Shown: positions 8,731-17,608 of the stretch, one piece after another
Numbering within the stretch: position 1 is the first letter of the stretch
How the letters are laid out: the number at the start of each line of letters is the position of its first letter
Source: Streptomyces cellostaticus
GTDB taxonomy: Bacteria; Actinomycetota; Actinomycetes; Streptomycetales; Streptomycetaceae
Length of the DNA stretch: 64,000 nucleotides
Assembly: GCF_001513965.1 (NCBI RefSeq)
Contig: NZ_KQ948025.1
Span: 167,603 to 231,602 of the forward strand
Direction of reading: 5' to 3'
Program-made: the position numbers and the translations under genes
The notes under the pieces: generated by a model
Databases searched by the model: none
What the model was told of the DNA's origin: nothing
What the model saw: the letters and a program-made list of their open reading frames with translations, nothing else

Positions 8731-9951
8731 TCAGCTGAGGCGCTCGATGACCATTGCCATGCCCTGGCCGCCGCCGACGCACATCGTCTCCAGGCCGAAC
8801 TGCTTGTCGTGCCACTGGAGCGAGTTGATGAGGGTGCCGGTGATACGGGCGCCGGTCATGCCGAAGGGGTGGCCGACGGCGATGGCGCCGCCGTTGACGT
8901 TCAGCTTGTCGATGTCGATCCCGAGGTCGCGGTAGGAGGGGATCACCTGGGCGGCGAAGGCCTCGTTGATCTCGACCAGGTCGATGTCGTCGATGGTCAG
9001 GCCGGCGCGGCGCAGGGCCTGCTGGGAGGCCTCCACCGGACCGAGGCCCATGATCTCCGGGGAGAGGCCGGAGACGCCGGTCGACACGATGCGGGCGAGC
9101 GGGGTCAGGCCCAGCTCGCGGGCCTTGGTGTCGCTCATGATGACGAGGGCGGCGGCGCCGTCGTTGAGCGGGCAGCAGTTGCCGGCGGTGACGAGGCCGT
9201 CCGGGCGGAAGACCGGCTTGAGGCCCGCCACGCCCTCCAGCGTGACGCCGGCGCGCGGGCCGTCGTCCTTGCTGACGACCGTGCCGTCGGGGAGGGTCAC
9301 CGGGGTGATCTCGCGCTCCCAGAAGCCGTTCTTGATGGCTTCCTCGGCGAGGTTCTGCGAGCGGACGCCGAACTCGTCCATCTCCTGGCGGGTGACGCCC
9401 TTCCAGCGGGCGAGGTTCTCGGCGGTCTGGCCCATCGAGATGTAGGCGTCGGGAATCAGCCCGTCCTCACGCGGGTCGTGCCACGTGGTGCCCTCCTGCT
9501 GGGCTACGGCGGCGGTACGGGCCACGGCCTCGGCGAACAGCGGGTTCTGCGTGTCCGGCAGGCCGTCGGAGCTGCCCTTGGCGAAGCGGGAGACCGTCTC
9601 GACACCGGCCGAGATGAACACGTCGCCCTCGCCGGCCTTGATGGCGTGCAGGGCCATGCGGGAGGTCTGGAGCGAGGAGGAACAGTACCGGGTGATCGTG
9701 CAGCCCGGCAGGTGGTCCATGCCCATCTGCACGGCGACGATCCGGCCGAGGTTGTGGCCCTGCTCGCCGCCCGGGAGGCCGCAGCCGAGCATCAGGTCGT
9801 CGATGTCCCTCGGGTCCAGCTCGGGGATCTTGGCGAGCGCCGCCTGGATGATCGTCGCGGTCAGGTCGTCGGGGCGCAGGTCCTTGAGGGATCCCTTGCC
9901 GGCGCGGCCGATCGGGGAGCGGGCGGTCGAGACGATGACGGCTTCGGGCAT
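8731..9951 (-). CDS. Acetyl-CoA C-acyltransferase (thiolase)
   Basis: A 406-residue thiolase of the degradative type. The nucleophilic Cys is residue 90 in TRYCSSSLQTS, where families more often show CSSG. The NEAFAAQ motif carries an oxyanion residue, GHPFGMTGAR holds the general-base His, and the second active Cys lies in CVGGGQGMAM near the C-terminus. The start MPEAVIVSTARSP matches the family; an upstream frame adds 42 unconserved residues. Likely last step of fatty-acid beta-oxidation, consistent with the TetR-type AAGCGCTT site upstream at 10109-10122. No hydratase/dehydrogenase partner is adjacent. Confidence 0.92.
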   Translation of the reverse strand: MPEAVIVSTARSPIGRAGKGSLKDLRPDDLTATIIQAALAKIPELDPRDIDDLMLGCGLPGGEQGHNLGRIVAVQMGMDHLPGCTITRYCSSSLQTSRMALHAIKAGEGDVFISAGVETVSRFAKGSSDGLPDTQNPLFAEAVARTAAVAQQEGTTWHDPREDGLIPDAYISMGQTAENLARWKGVTRQEMDEFGVRSQNLAEEAIKNGFWEREITPVTLPDGTVVSKDDGPRAGVTLEGVAGLKPVFRPDGLVTAGNCCPLNDGAAALVIMSDTKARELGLTPLARIVSTGVSGLSPEIMGLGPVEASQQALRRAGLTIDDIDLVEINEAFAAQVIPSYRDLGIDIDKLNVNGGAIAVGHPFGMTGARITGTLINSLQWHDKQFGLETMCVGGGQGMAMVIERLS

Positions 9952-10108
9952 CACGGCTCCAGACAGGAAGGGGCGGCGCGTAGCGCCTCGTTGAGGGGCG
10001 GCGGTCGGGTGACGGGTGGGCGTACGGGTGTTTGCAGGACCGGTTGGGAAGTTACCCGTCCGTATGGCCCAGGTCACTGGTGTCGCGGTGTGACACTGAC
10101 CGCAATTT

Positions 10109-10122
10109 ACTAAGCGCTTGCT
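10109..10122. promoter_or_regulatory. Candidate TetR-type operator upstream of thiolase
   Basis: ACTAAGCGCTTGCT contains the 8-bp palindrome AAGCGCTT, the core of sites bound by TetR-family regulators of lipid catabolism in actinobacteria (compare the KstR2-type pattern with AAG-NN-CTT). It lies about 160 bases upstream of the thiolase ATG, in the 225-base gap before the SGNH gene stop. The position is rather far from the start, so the role is inferred. Confidence 0.4.
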
Positions 10123-10176
10123 TTGCCCCTCCGGCGGTTTGGCTGAACGGGGGCCCGGGGGCGGAGCCCCCAGGGG

Positions 10177-11196
10177 TCACGGTGACGGGGTCGCAGGCTC
10201 GGCCTCCGGCACCCGGCGCCGCCGCCTCCGCTTCAGCAACGCCCACGGCCCCCGAGGCCCGGTCGGCATCGCTGCCGTGACTTCGGTGCCCGCCTCCGAG
10301 GCGGCCTCGGCCGCAGCGCGCGCAACCGGCAGGAAGCCTTCGCGGCGGGACACGTCGGGACGTTCCTCCTCCGCCGGCCACAGCCCCAGCGCCGCGCACA
10401 CCGTCGGCAGCACCGCCATCGCCGCCGTCGCGTACCCCTCCGCCGAGGGGTGGTAGTTGTCGGGGCCGAAGAGCTCGCGCGGGTTCGCCTCGAACTCGGG
10501 GCCCAGCAGATCGCCCAGCGACACCGTGCGCCCGCCCTGCCCGACCGCCCCGATGGTCTGCGCGGCAGCCAGCTGCCGCGAGGCCCGCCGGGCCAGCCAC
10601 CGCAGCGGCTGCTGCACCGGCTCGATGGTGCCGAGGTCGGGGCAGGTGCCGACGACCACCTCCGCCCCGGCCGTCCGCAGCCGCCGTACCGCCGCCGACA
10701 GATGCCGTACCGAACGCGTCGGCGGCATCCGGTGCGTCACATCGTTCGCACCGATCATGATCACGCAGATGTCGGGGGCGGGAAAGGAAGGCGACAGCAC
10801 CAGCGCCACCTGCCGGTCCAGGTCGTCCGACTGCGCCCCGGGAAGGGCGACGTTGCGCAGCTCCACCGGCCGTTCCGCCACCGCCGCCAGCCCCGAGGCC
10901 AGCAGCGCCCCCGGTGTCTGTCCGGCCCGGTGCACCCCCTGCCCGGCCGCCGTGGAGTCGCCGAGCAGCCTCAGTCTGAGGGGCGGTTCACCGGGGACGT
11001 CGTACCCCGAGCCGTACACTCCGTCGGCCACCGGCACCCGTCCGCCGCTGCCGTTGCCCACATGGCGCCGGGCCAGCCGCAGCTCGGCCAGCAGCAGGCC
11101 GACGGCGGCCGCCCCGGCCAGCCCGGCCCCACCACCGCCGTACGCCGCTCCGGCTGCGATGCGCCGGGCCACTCTCGCCCTCGACATGCTCGTCAT
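10177..11196 (-). CDS. SGNH/GDSL-family hydrolase, membrane-anchored
   Basis: A 339-residue protein with one hydrophobic segment near residues 18-38 and an SGNH hydrolase domain. Block I GDSTAAG has the nucleophile Ser81, block III IGAND has Asn151 and block V DNYHP has Asp246 and His249, so the catalytic set is complete. Such enzymes hydrolyse esters of lipids or sugars, and the N-terminal helix suggests action outside the membrane. The ATG at 11196 is preceded by AGGAGG, which decides it over the upstream open frame. Divergent from the cystathionine beta-synthase gene. Confidence 0.88.
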   Translation of the reverse strand: MTSMSRARVARRIAAGAAYGGGGAGLAGAAAVGLLLAELRLARRHVGNGSGGRVPVADGVYGSGYDVPGEPPLRLRLLGDSTAAGQGVHRAGQTPGALLASGLAAVAERPVELRNVALPGAQSDDLDRQVALVLSPSFPAPDICVIMIGANDVTHRMPPTRSVRHLSAAVRRLRTAGAEVVVGTCPDLGTIEPVQQPLRWLARRASRQLAAAQTIGAVGQGGRTVSLGDLLGPEFEANPRELFGPDNYHPSAEGYATAAMAVLPTVCAALGLWPAEEERPDVSRREGFLPVARAAAEAASEAGTEVTAAMPTGPRGPWALLKRRRRRRVPEAEPATPSP

Positions 11197-11356
11197 GCGT
11201 CGCCGCCACCTCCTCGTAGCCGTACATCCACTCCTTGCCCCGTACCGCCCGTTCGCCAATCTCAACGGGGAGTGAACGCCCACGCCGCGTCACCGAGGGG
11301 CCTTAGGCTGGCGTAACCACTACGACCACTGTTTTTGCAAGCAACCGGAGACAACG

Positions 11357-12748
11357 GTGCAATTCCACGACTCGATGATCAGCCTCGTCGGCAACACCCC
11401 GCTGGTGCGGCTCAACAGCGTGACCCAGGGCATCCACGCCACCGTCCTGGCCAAGGTGGAGTACTTCAACCCGGGCGGCTCCGTGAAGGACCGCATCGCC
11501 CTGCGCATGATCGAGGCCGCCGAGCAGAGCGGGGAGCTGAAGCCGGGCGGCACGATCGTGGAGCCGACCAGCGGTAACACGGGTGTGGGCCTTGCCATCG
11601 TGGCTCAGCAGAAGGGCTACAAGTGCATCTTCGTGTGCCCTGACAAGGTGAGCACCGACAAGATCAACGTGCTGCGGGCCTACGGCGCGGAAGTGGTCGT
11701 GTGCCCGACCGCCGTCGATCCCGAGCACCCGGACTCCTACTACAACGTCTCCGACCGCCTCGTCCGCGAGACCCCCGGCGCCTGGAAGCCCGACCAGTAC
11801 TCCAACCCCAACAACCCGCTCTCGCACTATCACTCGACCGGCCCCGAGCTGTGGGAGCAGACGGAAGGGAAGATCACCCATTTCGTGGCGGGTGTGGGGA
11901 CCGGCGGCACCATCTCCGGTACCGGCCGCTACCTGAAGGACGCCAGCGACGGCAAGGTGAAGGTCATCGGCGCCGACCCCGAGGGGTCCGTGTACTCCGG
12001 CGGCTCCGGGCGGCCGTACCTGGTCGAGGGCGTGGGCGAGGACTTCTGGCCCACCGCCTACGACCGGACCGTCGCCGACGAGATCGTCCCGGTCTCCGAC
12101 AAGGACTCCTTCCAGATGACCCGCCGCCTCGCCAAGGAGGAGGGCCTGCTGGTGGGCGGCTCCTGCGGCATGGCCGTCGTGGCCGCGCTGCGGGTCGCCG
12201 AGCGCCTCGGCCCGGACGACGTCGTGGTCGTCCTGCTGCCCGACAGCGGCCGTGGCTACCTCAGCAAGATCTTCAACGACGAGTGGATGGCCGACTACGG
12301 CTTCCTGGAGGACGAGGGCCCCAGCGCCCGCGTCGCCGACGTCCTGAGCGACAAGGCGCACGGCGCCATCCCCTCCCTGGTGCACATGCACCCGGAGGAG
12401 ACCGTCGGCCAGGCCATCGAGGTGCTGCGCGAGTACGGCGTCTCGCAGATGCCGGTGGTCAAGCCGGGCGCCGGTCACCCGGACGTGATGGCCGCCGAGG
12501 TCGTCGGGTCGGTCGTGGAGCGGGAGCTGCTGGACGCCCTGTTCTCCAAGCGGGCCTCGCTGGAGGACCCGCTGGAGAAGCACATGTCGGCCCCGCTGCC
12601 CCAGGTCGGCTCCGGCGAGCCGGTCGGCGACCTGATGCAGGTGCTGGGTTCGGCGGACGCGGCGATCGTCCTGGTCGAGGGCAAGCCGACCGGTGTGGTC
12701 AGCCGTCAGGACCTGCTGGCCTTCCTGGCCAAGGGCGGGAACAAGTAG
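11357..12748 (+). CDS. Cystathionine beta-synthase
   Basis: A 463-residue PLP enzyme joining serine (or O-acetylserine) with homocysteine. The PLP lysine is Lys44 in NPGGSVKDR; the phosphate/substrate loop is EPTSGNTGVG (69-78). The catalytic domain runs to about residue 325 and is followed by two CBS motifs (about 335-460, including VSQMPVV and GVVSRQDLLAFL), the pair that binds adenosyl ligands in regulated CBS enzymes. Bacterial cysteine synthases lack this tail. The start is GTG with GGAG six bases upstream. It would serve reverse transsulphuration from methionine to cysteine. Confidence 0.93.
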   Translation: MQFHDSMISLVGNTPLVRLNSVTQGIHATVLAKVEYFNPGGSVKDRIALRMIEAAEQSGELKPGGTIVEPTSGNTGVGLAIVAQQKGYKCIFVCPDKVSTDKINVLRAYGAEVVVCPTAVDPEHPDSYYNVSDRLVRETPGAWKPDQYSNPNNPLSHYHSTGPELWEQTEGKITHFVAGVGTGGTISGTGRYLKDASDGKVKVIGADPEGSVYSGGSGRPYLVEGVGEDFWPTAYDRTVADEIVPVSDKDSFQMTRRLAKEEGLLVGGSCGMAVVAALRVAERLGPDDVVVVLLPDSGRGYLSKIFNDEWMADYGFLEDEGPSARVADVLSDKAHGAIPSLVHMHPEETVGQAIEVLREYGVSQMPVVKPGAGHPDVMAAEVVGSVVERELLDALFSKRASLEDPLEKHMSAPLPQVGSGEPVGDLMQVLGSADAAIVLVEGKPTGVVSRQDLLAFLAKGGNK

Positions 12749-13076
12749 GAAACCTGCGGTGAACTGCCCGTAGCGGCGGCGAACCTGCGGTGTCCTCGGC
12801 CGATCGAGCCGTCTCACAAGCGGTACGAGCGTGTCACGTGCGCGCAGCACCCGCTTAACACGGGTCCGGCACATTAGGGGGTGTCGGCAGGGCGGGAGCG
12901 GCTCCCCGCCCCGGCCGGCGCCCAGCGGCGTCAAGGACCTTCCGGAGCGGCTCCCGGACCTCCATGGACGCCACGGACGCGCAAGCCCGGCCCTGACCGG
13001 GCCCGCGTCCCTCGCGGGGACCGCCGTCGTCCCGCCCCTCGGTAACGGGGGTGCGGCGGTCCCCGCGCAATTCTTC
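12749..13076. other. Convergent intergenic region with a long inverted repeat
   Basis: These 328 bases lie between the converging cystathionine beta-synthase and MmyB-type regulator genes. I see no gene with a ribosome site. The main content is the long hairpin at 13013-13067, plus smaller G+C-rich dyads near 12894-12912. The region probably only separates two transcripts. Confidence 0.6.
13013..13067. terminator. Bidirectional long-stem terminator
   Basis: A perfect 14-bp inverted repeat, CGCGGGGACCGCCG (13013-13026) with CGGCGGTCCCCGCG (13054-13067), encloses a 27-base loop that itself contains complementary C- and G-runs. It lies just downstream of the leftward regulator's stop and at the end of the rightward cystathionine beta-synthase transcript. 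Confidence 0.7.
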
Positions 13077-13931
13077 TCAGCGGGCGGAGCTCGTCTCCCA
13101 ACTCCCCAGCAGCGCAAGGCGCTCGGCTGTCTCGGAACCGGGCTCCGGCGTGTACACCACGATCGTCTGGTCCGGGTCCGCCGGGACCGTCAGGGTCTCG
13201 TACGGGAGGGTCAGCAGGCCCGCCACCGCATGCCGTACCTTCTTCACGCCGTACGCGCACTCCTTGACCTGGTGGTCCGCCCACAGGCGGCGGAAGTCCT
13301 CGCTCTTCAGGGAGAGTTCGCCGACCAGGGCGCACAGGTCGGGATCGTCGGCGTACAGGCCCGCGTTCAGCCTGAGGTGCGCCACCGTCTGCGCGGCCAC
13401 CGCGGCCCACTCGGGGTACAACTCCCGGCCCGCGGGGGTGAGGAAGACCTGCCGGGGGACGTTCCGCTCGCCGGGTGCCATGCGGCTGAAGCCGTTGACC
13501 GCGTCGCCGAGCGCGTTCCACGCCAGCACCTCCATCCGGCGGCCCAGCACGAAGGCCGGGTGGCGTTCCATGCCGTCCAGCAGTGTCTGGATGCCGGGGC
13601 GCACGCGGGGCGCGCTCGGCTGCTGCTTGCGCTGCCTGCGGGGCCGGGCCACCGTACGGAGGTAGGCGTGCTCGGTCTCGTCCAGCCGCAGCACCCGCGC
13701 GATCGAGTCCAGGACGGCGTCGGAGACGCTCGTGCCCCGGCCCTGCTCAAGGCGGATGTAGTAGTCCACGCTGACTCCCGCGAGCTGTGCCACCTCCTCG
13801 CGGCGCAGGCCCGGCACGCGGCGCCGCCCGTGCGAGGGCAACCCCACCTCCTCGGGCCGGATGCGGGCGCGGCGTGAGCGCAGGAAGCCGCCCACTTCTC
13901 CTTCTTTTCCTTCTTTGCAGTCCCCGTCCAT
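13077..13931 (-). CDS. MmyB-like helix-turn-helix transcriptional regulator
   Basis: A 284-residue regulator with an N-terminal XRE-type HTH (residues about 15-75, with VPGLRREEVAQLAGVSVDYYIRLEQG written here in two parts: VPGLRREEVAQLAG and VSVDYYIRLEQG). The C-terminal ligand-binding domain is of the MmyB type (about 105-284). The ATG at 13931 gives the usual family length. It is divergent from an SDR gene with inverted repeats between them, the typical arrangement in which this family controls its neighbour. The ligand is unknown; family structures suggest a fatty-acid-like ligand. Confidence 0.88.
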   Translation of the reverse strand: MDGDCKEGKEGEVGGFLRSRRARIRPEEVGLPSHGRRRVPGLRREEVAQLAGVSVDYYIRLEQGRGTSVSDAVLDSIARVLRLDETEHAYLRTVARPRRQRKQQPSAPRVRPGIQTLLDGMERHPAFVLGRRMEVLAWNALGDAVNGFSRMAPGERNVPRQVFLTPAGRELYPEWAAVAAQTVAHLRLNAGLYADDPDLCALVGELSLKSEDFRRLWADHQVKECAYGVKKVRHAVAGLLTLPYETLTVPADPDQTIVVYTPEPGSETAERLALLGSWETSSAR

Positions 13932-13964
13932 GGGGCGATCGTAGGTCAGGTGCGGGACCGCCAA

Positions 13965-14003
13965 CCTGGTACTGGCAGACCCAGGAAAAGCGCATCCCTG
14001 GGT
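13965..14003. promoter_or_regulatory. Operator between MmyB regulator and SDR gene
   Basis: ACCCAGG (13979-13985) and CCTGGGT (13997-14003) form a perfect 7-bp inverted repeat, and a further CCTGG half-site with TACTGGCAG lies just left. The cluster sits in the 146-base gap between the divergent starts, where it could overlap both promoters. Binding by the adjacent regulator is inferred. Confidence 0.55.
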
Positions 14004-14077
14004 ACGGCGGCCGGGTCCGGCGAGGGTGGTGTCAGCGCCGGGGAGCCGCCCCGGCGACCACACCAGGGGGAACACCC

Positions 14078-14839
14078 ATGTCGTACGAGAACCTCTCCGG
14101 CCGTACCGCCGTCGTCACCGGAGCCGCCAGCGGCATCGGCGAGGCCGTCGCGCTGCAACTCGCCGCGCAGGGCGCCCGGGTGGCGCTGTTCGCCCGGCGC
14201 GCGGACCGGCTGGAGACCGTCGCCGGGAAGATCCGGGCCGCGGGCGGCGAGGCGCTGGTGGTGGCCGCCGACGTCACCGACGACGCGTCCGTCGAGGCCG
14301 CCCGCGATCTGGTCCACGAGGCCTACGGGCCCGTCGACCTCGTCGTCAACAACGCCGGCGTGATGCTGCCGAACCCCGTCGACGACGGACGCCTGGACGA
14401 GTGGCAGCGGATGCTCGACACCAATGTGACCGGGGTGCTGCGGGTCATCCGCGCCTTCAGCGCCGACCTGGTGGCCGCGGCCGCCGAGGGCCGCACCGCC
14501 GACCTGGTGAACGTCTCGTCCATCGGCGCCCACATCGCCTTCCCCAACTACGCGGTGTACGGCGCGACCAAGGCGGCCGTCACCTATCTCTCGCAGTCCC
14601 TGCGCACCGAGTTCGGACCGCGTGACGTGCGGGTCACCAACATCGAGCCGGGACTCACCGAGACCGAGCTGAAGACGCACGTCGGCAGCACAGAGCTGTC
14701 CGGGCAGCTGGACGGCATGTTCGAGGCGATCGGGGGACTCACGGCGGCGGAGGTCGCGGACGTCGTCGCCTACGCCACCAGCCGCCCCCGGCACGTCAAC
14801 CTGCGCCAGATCATGGTGCTGCCGACCCGGCAGGCCTGA
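14078..14839 (+). CDS. SDR family NAD(P)-dependent oxidoreductase
   Basis: A 253-residue classical short-chain dehydrogenase. The nucleotide-binding TGAASGIG is at residues 14-21, NNAG at 91-94, catalytic Ser at 147-148, Tyr161 and Lys165 in YGATK. LFARRADRL after the second strand suggests NADP(H) preference. The ATG at 14078 follows AGGGGG. It is divergent from the MmyB-type regulator and probably under its control. The substrate is not predictable; homologues in this arrangement are usually annotated only as oxidoreductases. Confidence 0.92.
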   Translation: MSYENLSGRTAVVTGAASGIGEAVALQLAAQGARVALFARRADRLETVAGKIRAAGGEALVVAADVTDDASVEAARDLVHEAYGPVDLVVNNAGVMLPNPVDDGRLDEWQRMLDTNVTGVLRVIRAFSADLVAAAAEGRTADLVNVSSIGAHIAFPNYAVYGATKAAVTYLSQSLRTEFGPRDVRVTNIEPGLTETELKTHVGSTELSGQLDGMFEAIGGLTAAEVADVVAYATSRPRHVNLRQIMVLPTRQA

Positions 14840-14841
14840 GC

Positions 14842-15267
14842 TCAGTCCTGCCGGTCGGACCGGTCGCGCCGTCCGGTGATCAGCTCCGGGTTGAGCCGCA
14901 CGGCCTGGGCCGCGTTGACACCGACGATGCCGACCCAGGTGGCCACCAGCCCGGGCATCCCCGCGAGGCCGCCGCCGATCGCGGACAGCGGTATCGCGAG
15001 GACCAGCGAGACGATGGCGAAGCCGAAGCGCTCGGCCCAGGTGTCGGCCGACTTCGGCCGCCGGGCGCCCCGCGCGTCCGACATCCGCTGCTCGGCCAGG
15101 TGCCGCCGCACCCGGCGCTCCACCGTGTCGTCGATCCGCTGCTCGACCTTCTCCAGGAAGGAGTCCACGAGGGCGGAGTCGTACTCCTCGCCCAGTTCCC
15201 TGCGGGCCCGCACCGTGGCGTCCAGGTCCTTCTTGAGGTCGGCGTGCGGTGCATCCAGTGCGCTCAT
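14842..15267 (-). CDS. Small membrane protein, hypothetical
   Basis: A 141-residue protein with a charged N-terminal half (about residues 5-75, helical, rich in Asp, Glu and Arg) and two membrane helices (about 82-100 and 104-125). A GTG nine bases upstream would add three residues; I prefer the ATG at 15267, preceded by AGGGTGGAG. It starts ten bases after the SulP stop and is the last gene of the carbonic anhydrase-SulP operon. Its layout resembles small membrane proteins that pair with larger partners, but no function is recognised. Confidence 0.7.
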   Translation of the reverse strand: MSALDAPHADLKKDLDATVRARRELGEEYDSALVDSFLEKVEQRIDDTVERRVRRHLAEQRMSDARGARRPKSADTWAERFGFAIVSLVLAIPLSAIGGGLAGMPGLVATWVGIVGVNAAQAVRLNPELITGRRDRSDRQD

Positions 15268-15277
15268 GGGCTCCACC

Positions 15278-16894
15278 CTAAGGAGCGCTCACGCCCGCCG
15301 CACTGGGGACAACCCCCCTCTTCGCGCCGCCGCCCACGGCCGCGAGGACCCCGCAGGACTCCAGGACCCGGCGGTGGCCCAGGTCCACTCCGCTGATGCG
15401 GACCTCGACGCCCTGCCCGCGCAGCTCGGCGACCGCCTCCTTCAGCGCCAGCGCCCCGGTCGCGTCCACCGCCGTCAGCCCGGACAGCCTGAGGTCGACC
15501 GCCGAGACGCCGTCGTGCAGGTCGGCCAGGCTGCGCCGGAAGCGGTGGGCGGCGGCGAACAGCAGCGGGCCGTCGAACCGGTAGGTCACCGTGCCCGCCT
15601 CGCCCGGGAGTTCGTCGGCGGCGGCCGGGGTCAGCCGGGTGCCGCGCACCGCCGCGCGCAGCGCCAGCAGCACCGAGACGCCGAGGCCGATCAGCACCGC
15701 CTGCACCAGGTCCAGGGCGAGCGTGGCACCGGCGGTCAGGACCAGCACCAGCGCGTCGCCGCGGGTGGCCTTCGCCATCGCCCGGACCGCGTCCCGCTCC
15801 ACCATCCGTACGGCCGTCGCCAGCAGCACTCCGGCCAGCGCGGCCAGCGGGATACGGCCCACCAGCGGGGCGGCGACCGCCGCGATCCCGGCGAGGATCC
15901 CGGCGTGCGCGAGCGCGGCCAGCCGGGAGGCGGCGCCGGTGCGGACGTTGACCGCCGTACGCGCGATGGCACCGGTCGCCGGTACCCCGCCGAACAGAGG
16001 GGCCGCGAGGTTGGCGATGCCCTGCCCGAACAACTCCTTCGACGGGTTGTGCCGCTCGCCGGGCCGCATCCCGTCGGCGACCGACGCCGACAGCAGGGAC
16101 TCCAGGGCGGCGAGCGCGGCCACCGCTGCGGCCGGGGCGAGCAGGGAGGGGAGGCGGGAGAGGTCCAGGAAGGCGAGGGAGGGCGCGGGGAGGGACGCCG
16201 GGAGCGTGCCGATACGGGTGACGGGCAGGTGCAGCGCCTCGGCGGCGGCGGTCGCGGCGGCGACGGCCACGAGGGAGAAGGGCACGGCCGGCTTCCAGCG
16301 GGCGCCGGCCAGTACGACGGCCGCCGCGCCGGCCGCGAGCAGCAGGGCCGGCCAGTGCGGAGCGCCGCCGAACTCCTCGGCCGCCCGCGCCGCCACGACG
16401 GCGACCTGCTCGCCCGGCGGCGTGCGCACGCCGAGGGCGGCGGGCACCTGCTGGAGGGCGATCACGCAGGCGATGCCGAGGGTGAAGCCGGCGATCACGG
16501 GCGCGGGCACGTACGCCATCGCCGCCCCCGCGCGGGCGAACGCGAGCGCCAGCAGGATGACGCCGGCCATCAGGCCGACGGTGAGGACACCGTCGGCGCC
16601 GTACCGGTGGACGATCGGCACGAGGACGACGGTCATGGCACCGGTCGGGCCGCTGACCTGGCGGGCGCTGCCGCCGAACAGCGCGGCCAGCGCGCCCGCG
16701 ACGATCGCGGTGACGAGCCCGGCGGCGGCGCCCAGCCCCGAGGTGACACCGAAGCCGAGGGCGAGGGGGAGGGCGACCACGGCGACGGTCAGCCCGCACA
16801 GGAGGTCGCGGCGCGGGGCGCGGGTCATGGAGCGGAAGTCGGCGGAGGAGGGCAGGACGGAGAGGGCCCGGGTGGGGGCGGGGGTGCGTTTCAT
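15278..16894 (-). CDS. SulP family inorganic anion transporter with STAS domain
   Basis: A 538-residue permease with a membrane core of about 12-14 helices (residues about 28-410), including SGPTGAMTVV near the substrate site, and a cytosolic STAS domain (about 430-530, with VSAVDLRLSGLTAVDATGA written here as VSAVDLRLSG and LTAVDATGA). SulP proteins carry sulphate, bicarbonate or other oxyanions. Co-transcription with an exported carbonic anhydrase favours bicarbonate, because the enzyme could supply or remove it at the outer face. Sulphate remains possible. Confidence 0.9.
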   Translation of the reverse strand: MKRTPAPTRALSVLPSSADFRSMTRAPRRDLLCGLTVAVVALPLALGFGVTSGLGAAAGLVTAIVAGALAALFGGSARQVSGPTGAMTVVLVPIVHRYGADGVLTVGLMAGVILLALAFARAGAAMAYVPAPVIAGFTLGIACVIALQQVPAALGVRTPPGEQVAVVAARAAEEFGGAPHWPALLLAAGAAAVVLAGARWKPAVPFSLVAVAAATAAAEALHLPVTRIGTLPASLPAPSLAFLDLSRLPSLLAPAAAVAALAALESLLSASVADGMRPGERHNPSKELFGQGIANLAAPLFGGVPATGAIARTAVNVRTGAASRLAALAHAGILAGIAAVAAPLVGRIPLAALAGVLLATAVRMVERDAVRAMAKATRGDALVLVLTAGATLALDLVQAVLIGLGVSVLLALRAAVRGTRLTPAAADELPGEAGTVTYRFDGPLLFAAAHRFRRSLADLHDGVSAVDLRLSGLTAVDATGALALKEAVAELRGQGVEVRISGVDLGHRRVLESCGVLAAVGGGAKRGVVPSAAGVSAP

Positions 16895-16942
16895 GAGGTG
16901 TGTTTCCGTAGACCGCTGTGGGCAGTCGCGAGGTGAAGGGGC

Positions 16943-17608
16943 TCAGGGCAACACGCTGACGAGCCCGGTATCGAGATCGAACCGCGCGGCCTCGACATGG
17001 GCGGAGCCGAACGCGGGGTCCGCACGGATCGCGTCCCGCACCCAGGCGGCGTGGGCCCGCAGGGTGTGCTCGGCCCAGTCGCCGGGCAGCGCCCGGGTGC
17101 GGAGGGCGGCGGGGACGATCTCGTCGACCAGCAGTTCCAGGTGGCCCGGCACCGGCGCGCCGGTGCGCAGATGCTCCAGCGTGGCGGCGACGGCGCCGCA
17201 GCGTTCGTGCCCGAGGACCAGCACGAGCGGGACGCCCAGCTCCTGCACGCCGTACTGGATGGAGCCGAGCACGGCCTCGTCCAGCACCTGGCCGGCGGTC
17301 CTTATGCACAGCAGGTCCCCGATCCCCTGGTCGAAGACCAGCTCCGGGGGGACACGGGAGTCGATGCAGCCGACGATCACCGCGAACGGGTGCTGTGCGG
17401 CGGCCAGCAGACGGCGCCGGCCGGCGCTGTCGTGCGGGTGCCGGGGGTGGCCGGCGGCGTAGCGCCGGTTGCCGGCGAGGAGCTCGTCGAGGGCGGTGCG
17501 TGGGGTGACGGGCGGGTGGGGGCGGGGACCGGGCGCGGCCGTCGCCGGGGCGGCGGCCAGCGCGGTGACGGCGGTGGCCGTCAGGAAGGCCCTGCGGTTG
17601 GAGGCCAT
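16943..17608 (-). CDS. Exported beta-carbonic anhydrase (Tat-type signal)
   Basis: A 221-residue enzyme with the complete beta-class zinc site: Cys81, Asp83 and Arg85 in CIDSRV, His134 and Cys137 in GHERCGA. Residues 1-25 read SNRRAFLTATAVTALAAAPA then an Ala-rich cleavage region, a twin-arginine signal. The enzyme should therefore fold before export and act outside the membrane. It interconverts CO2 and bicarbonate. It is the first gene of a leftward operon with the SulP transporter (48-base gap) and a small membrane protein. Most bacterial beta-carbonic anhydrases are cytosolic, so location is the notable point. Confidence 0.9.
   Translation of the reverse strand: MASNRRAFLTATAVTALAAAPATAAPGPRPHPPVTPRTALDELLAGNRRYAAGHPRHPHDSAGRRRLLAAAQHPFAVIVGCIDSRVPPELVFDQGIGDLLCIRTAGQVLDEAVLGSIQYGVQELGVPLVLVLGHERCGAVAATLEHLRTGAPVPGHLELLVDEIVPAALRTRALPGDWAEHTLRAHAAWVRDAIRADPAFGSAHVEAARFDLDTGLVSVLP

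Noticed and set aside
8641..10113. 490-codon rightward open frame opposite the thiolase gene
   Set aside because: The translation is low-complexity and covers a gene with complete thiolase motifs on the other strand.
15264..17309. 681-codon leftward frame overlapping the SulP and carbonic anhydrase genes
   Set aside because: It is out of frame with both real genes on the same strand and is Arg/Gly/Pro-rich throughout, as expected of a shadow frame.
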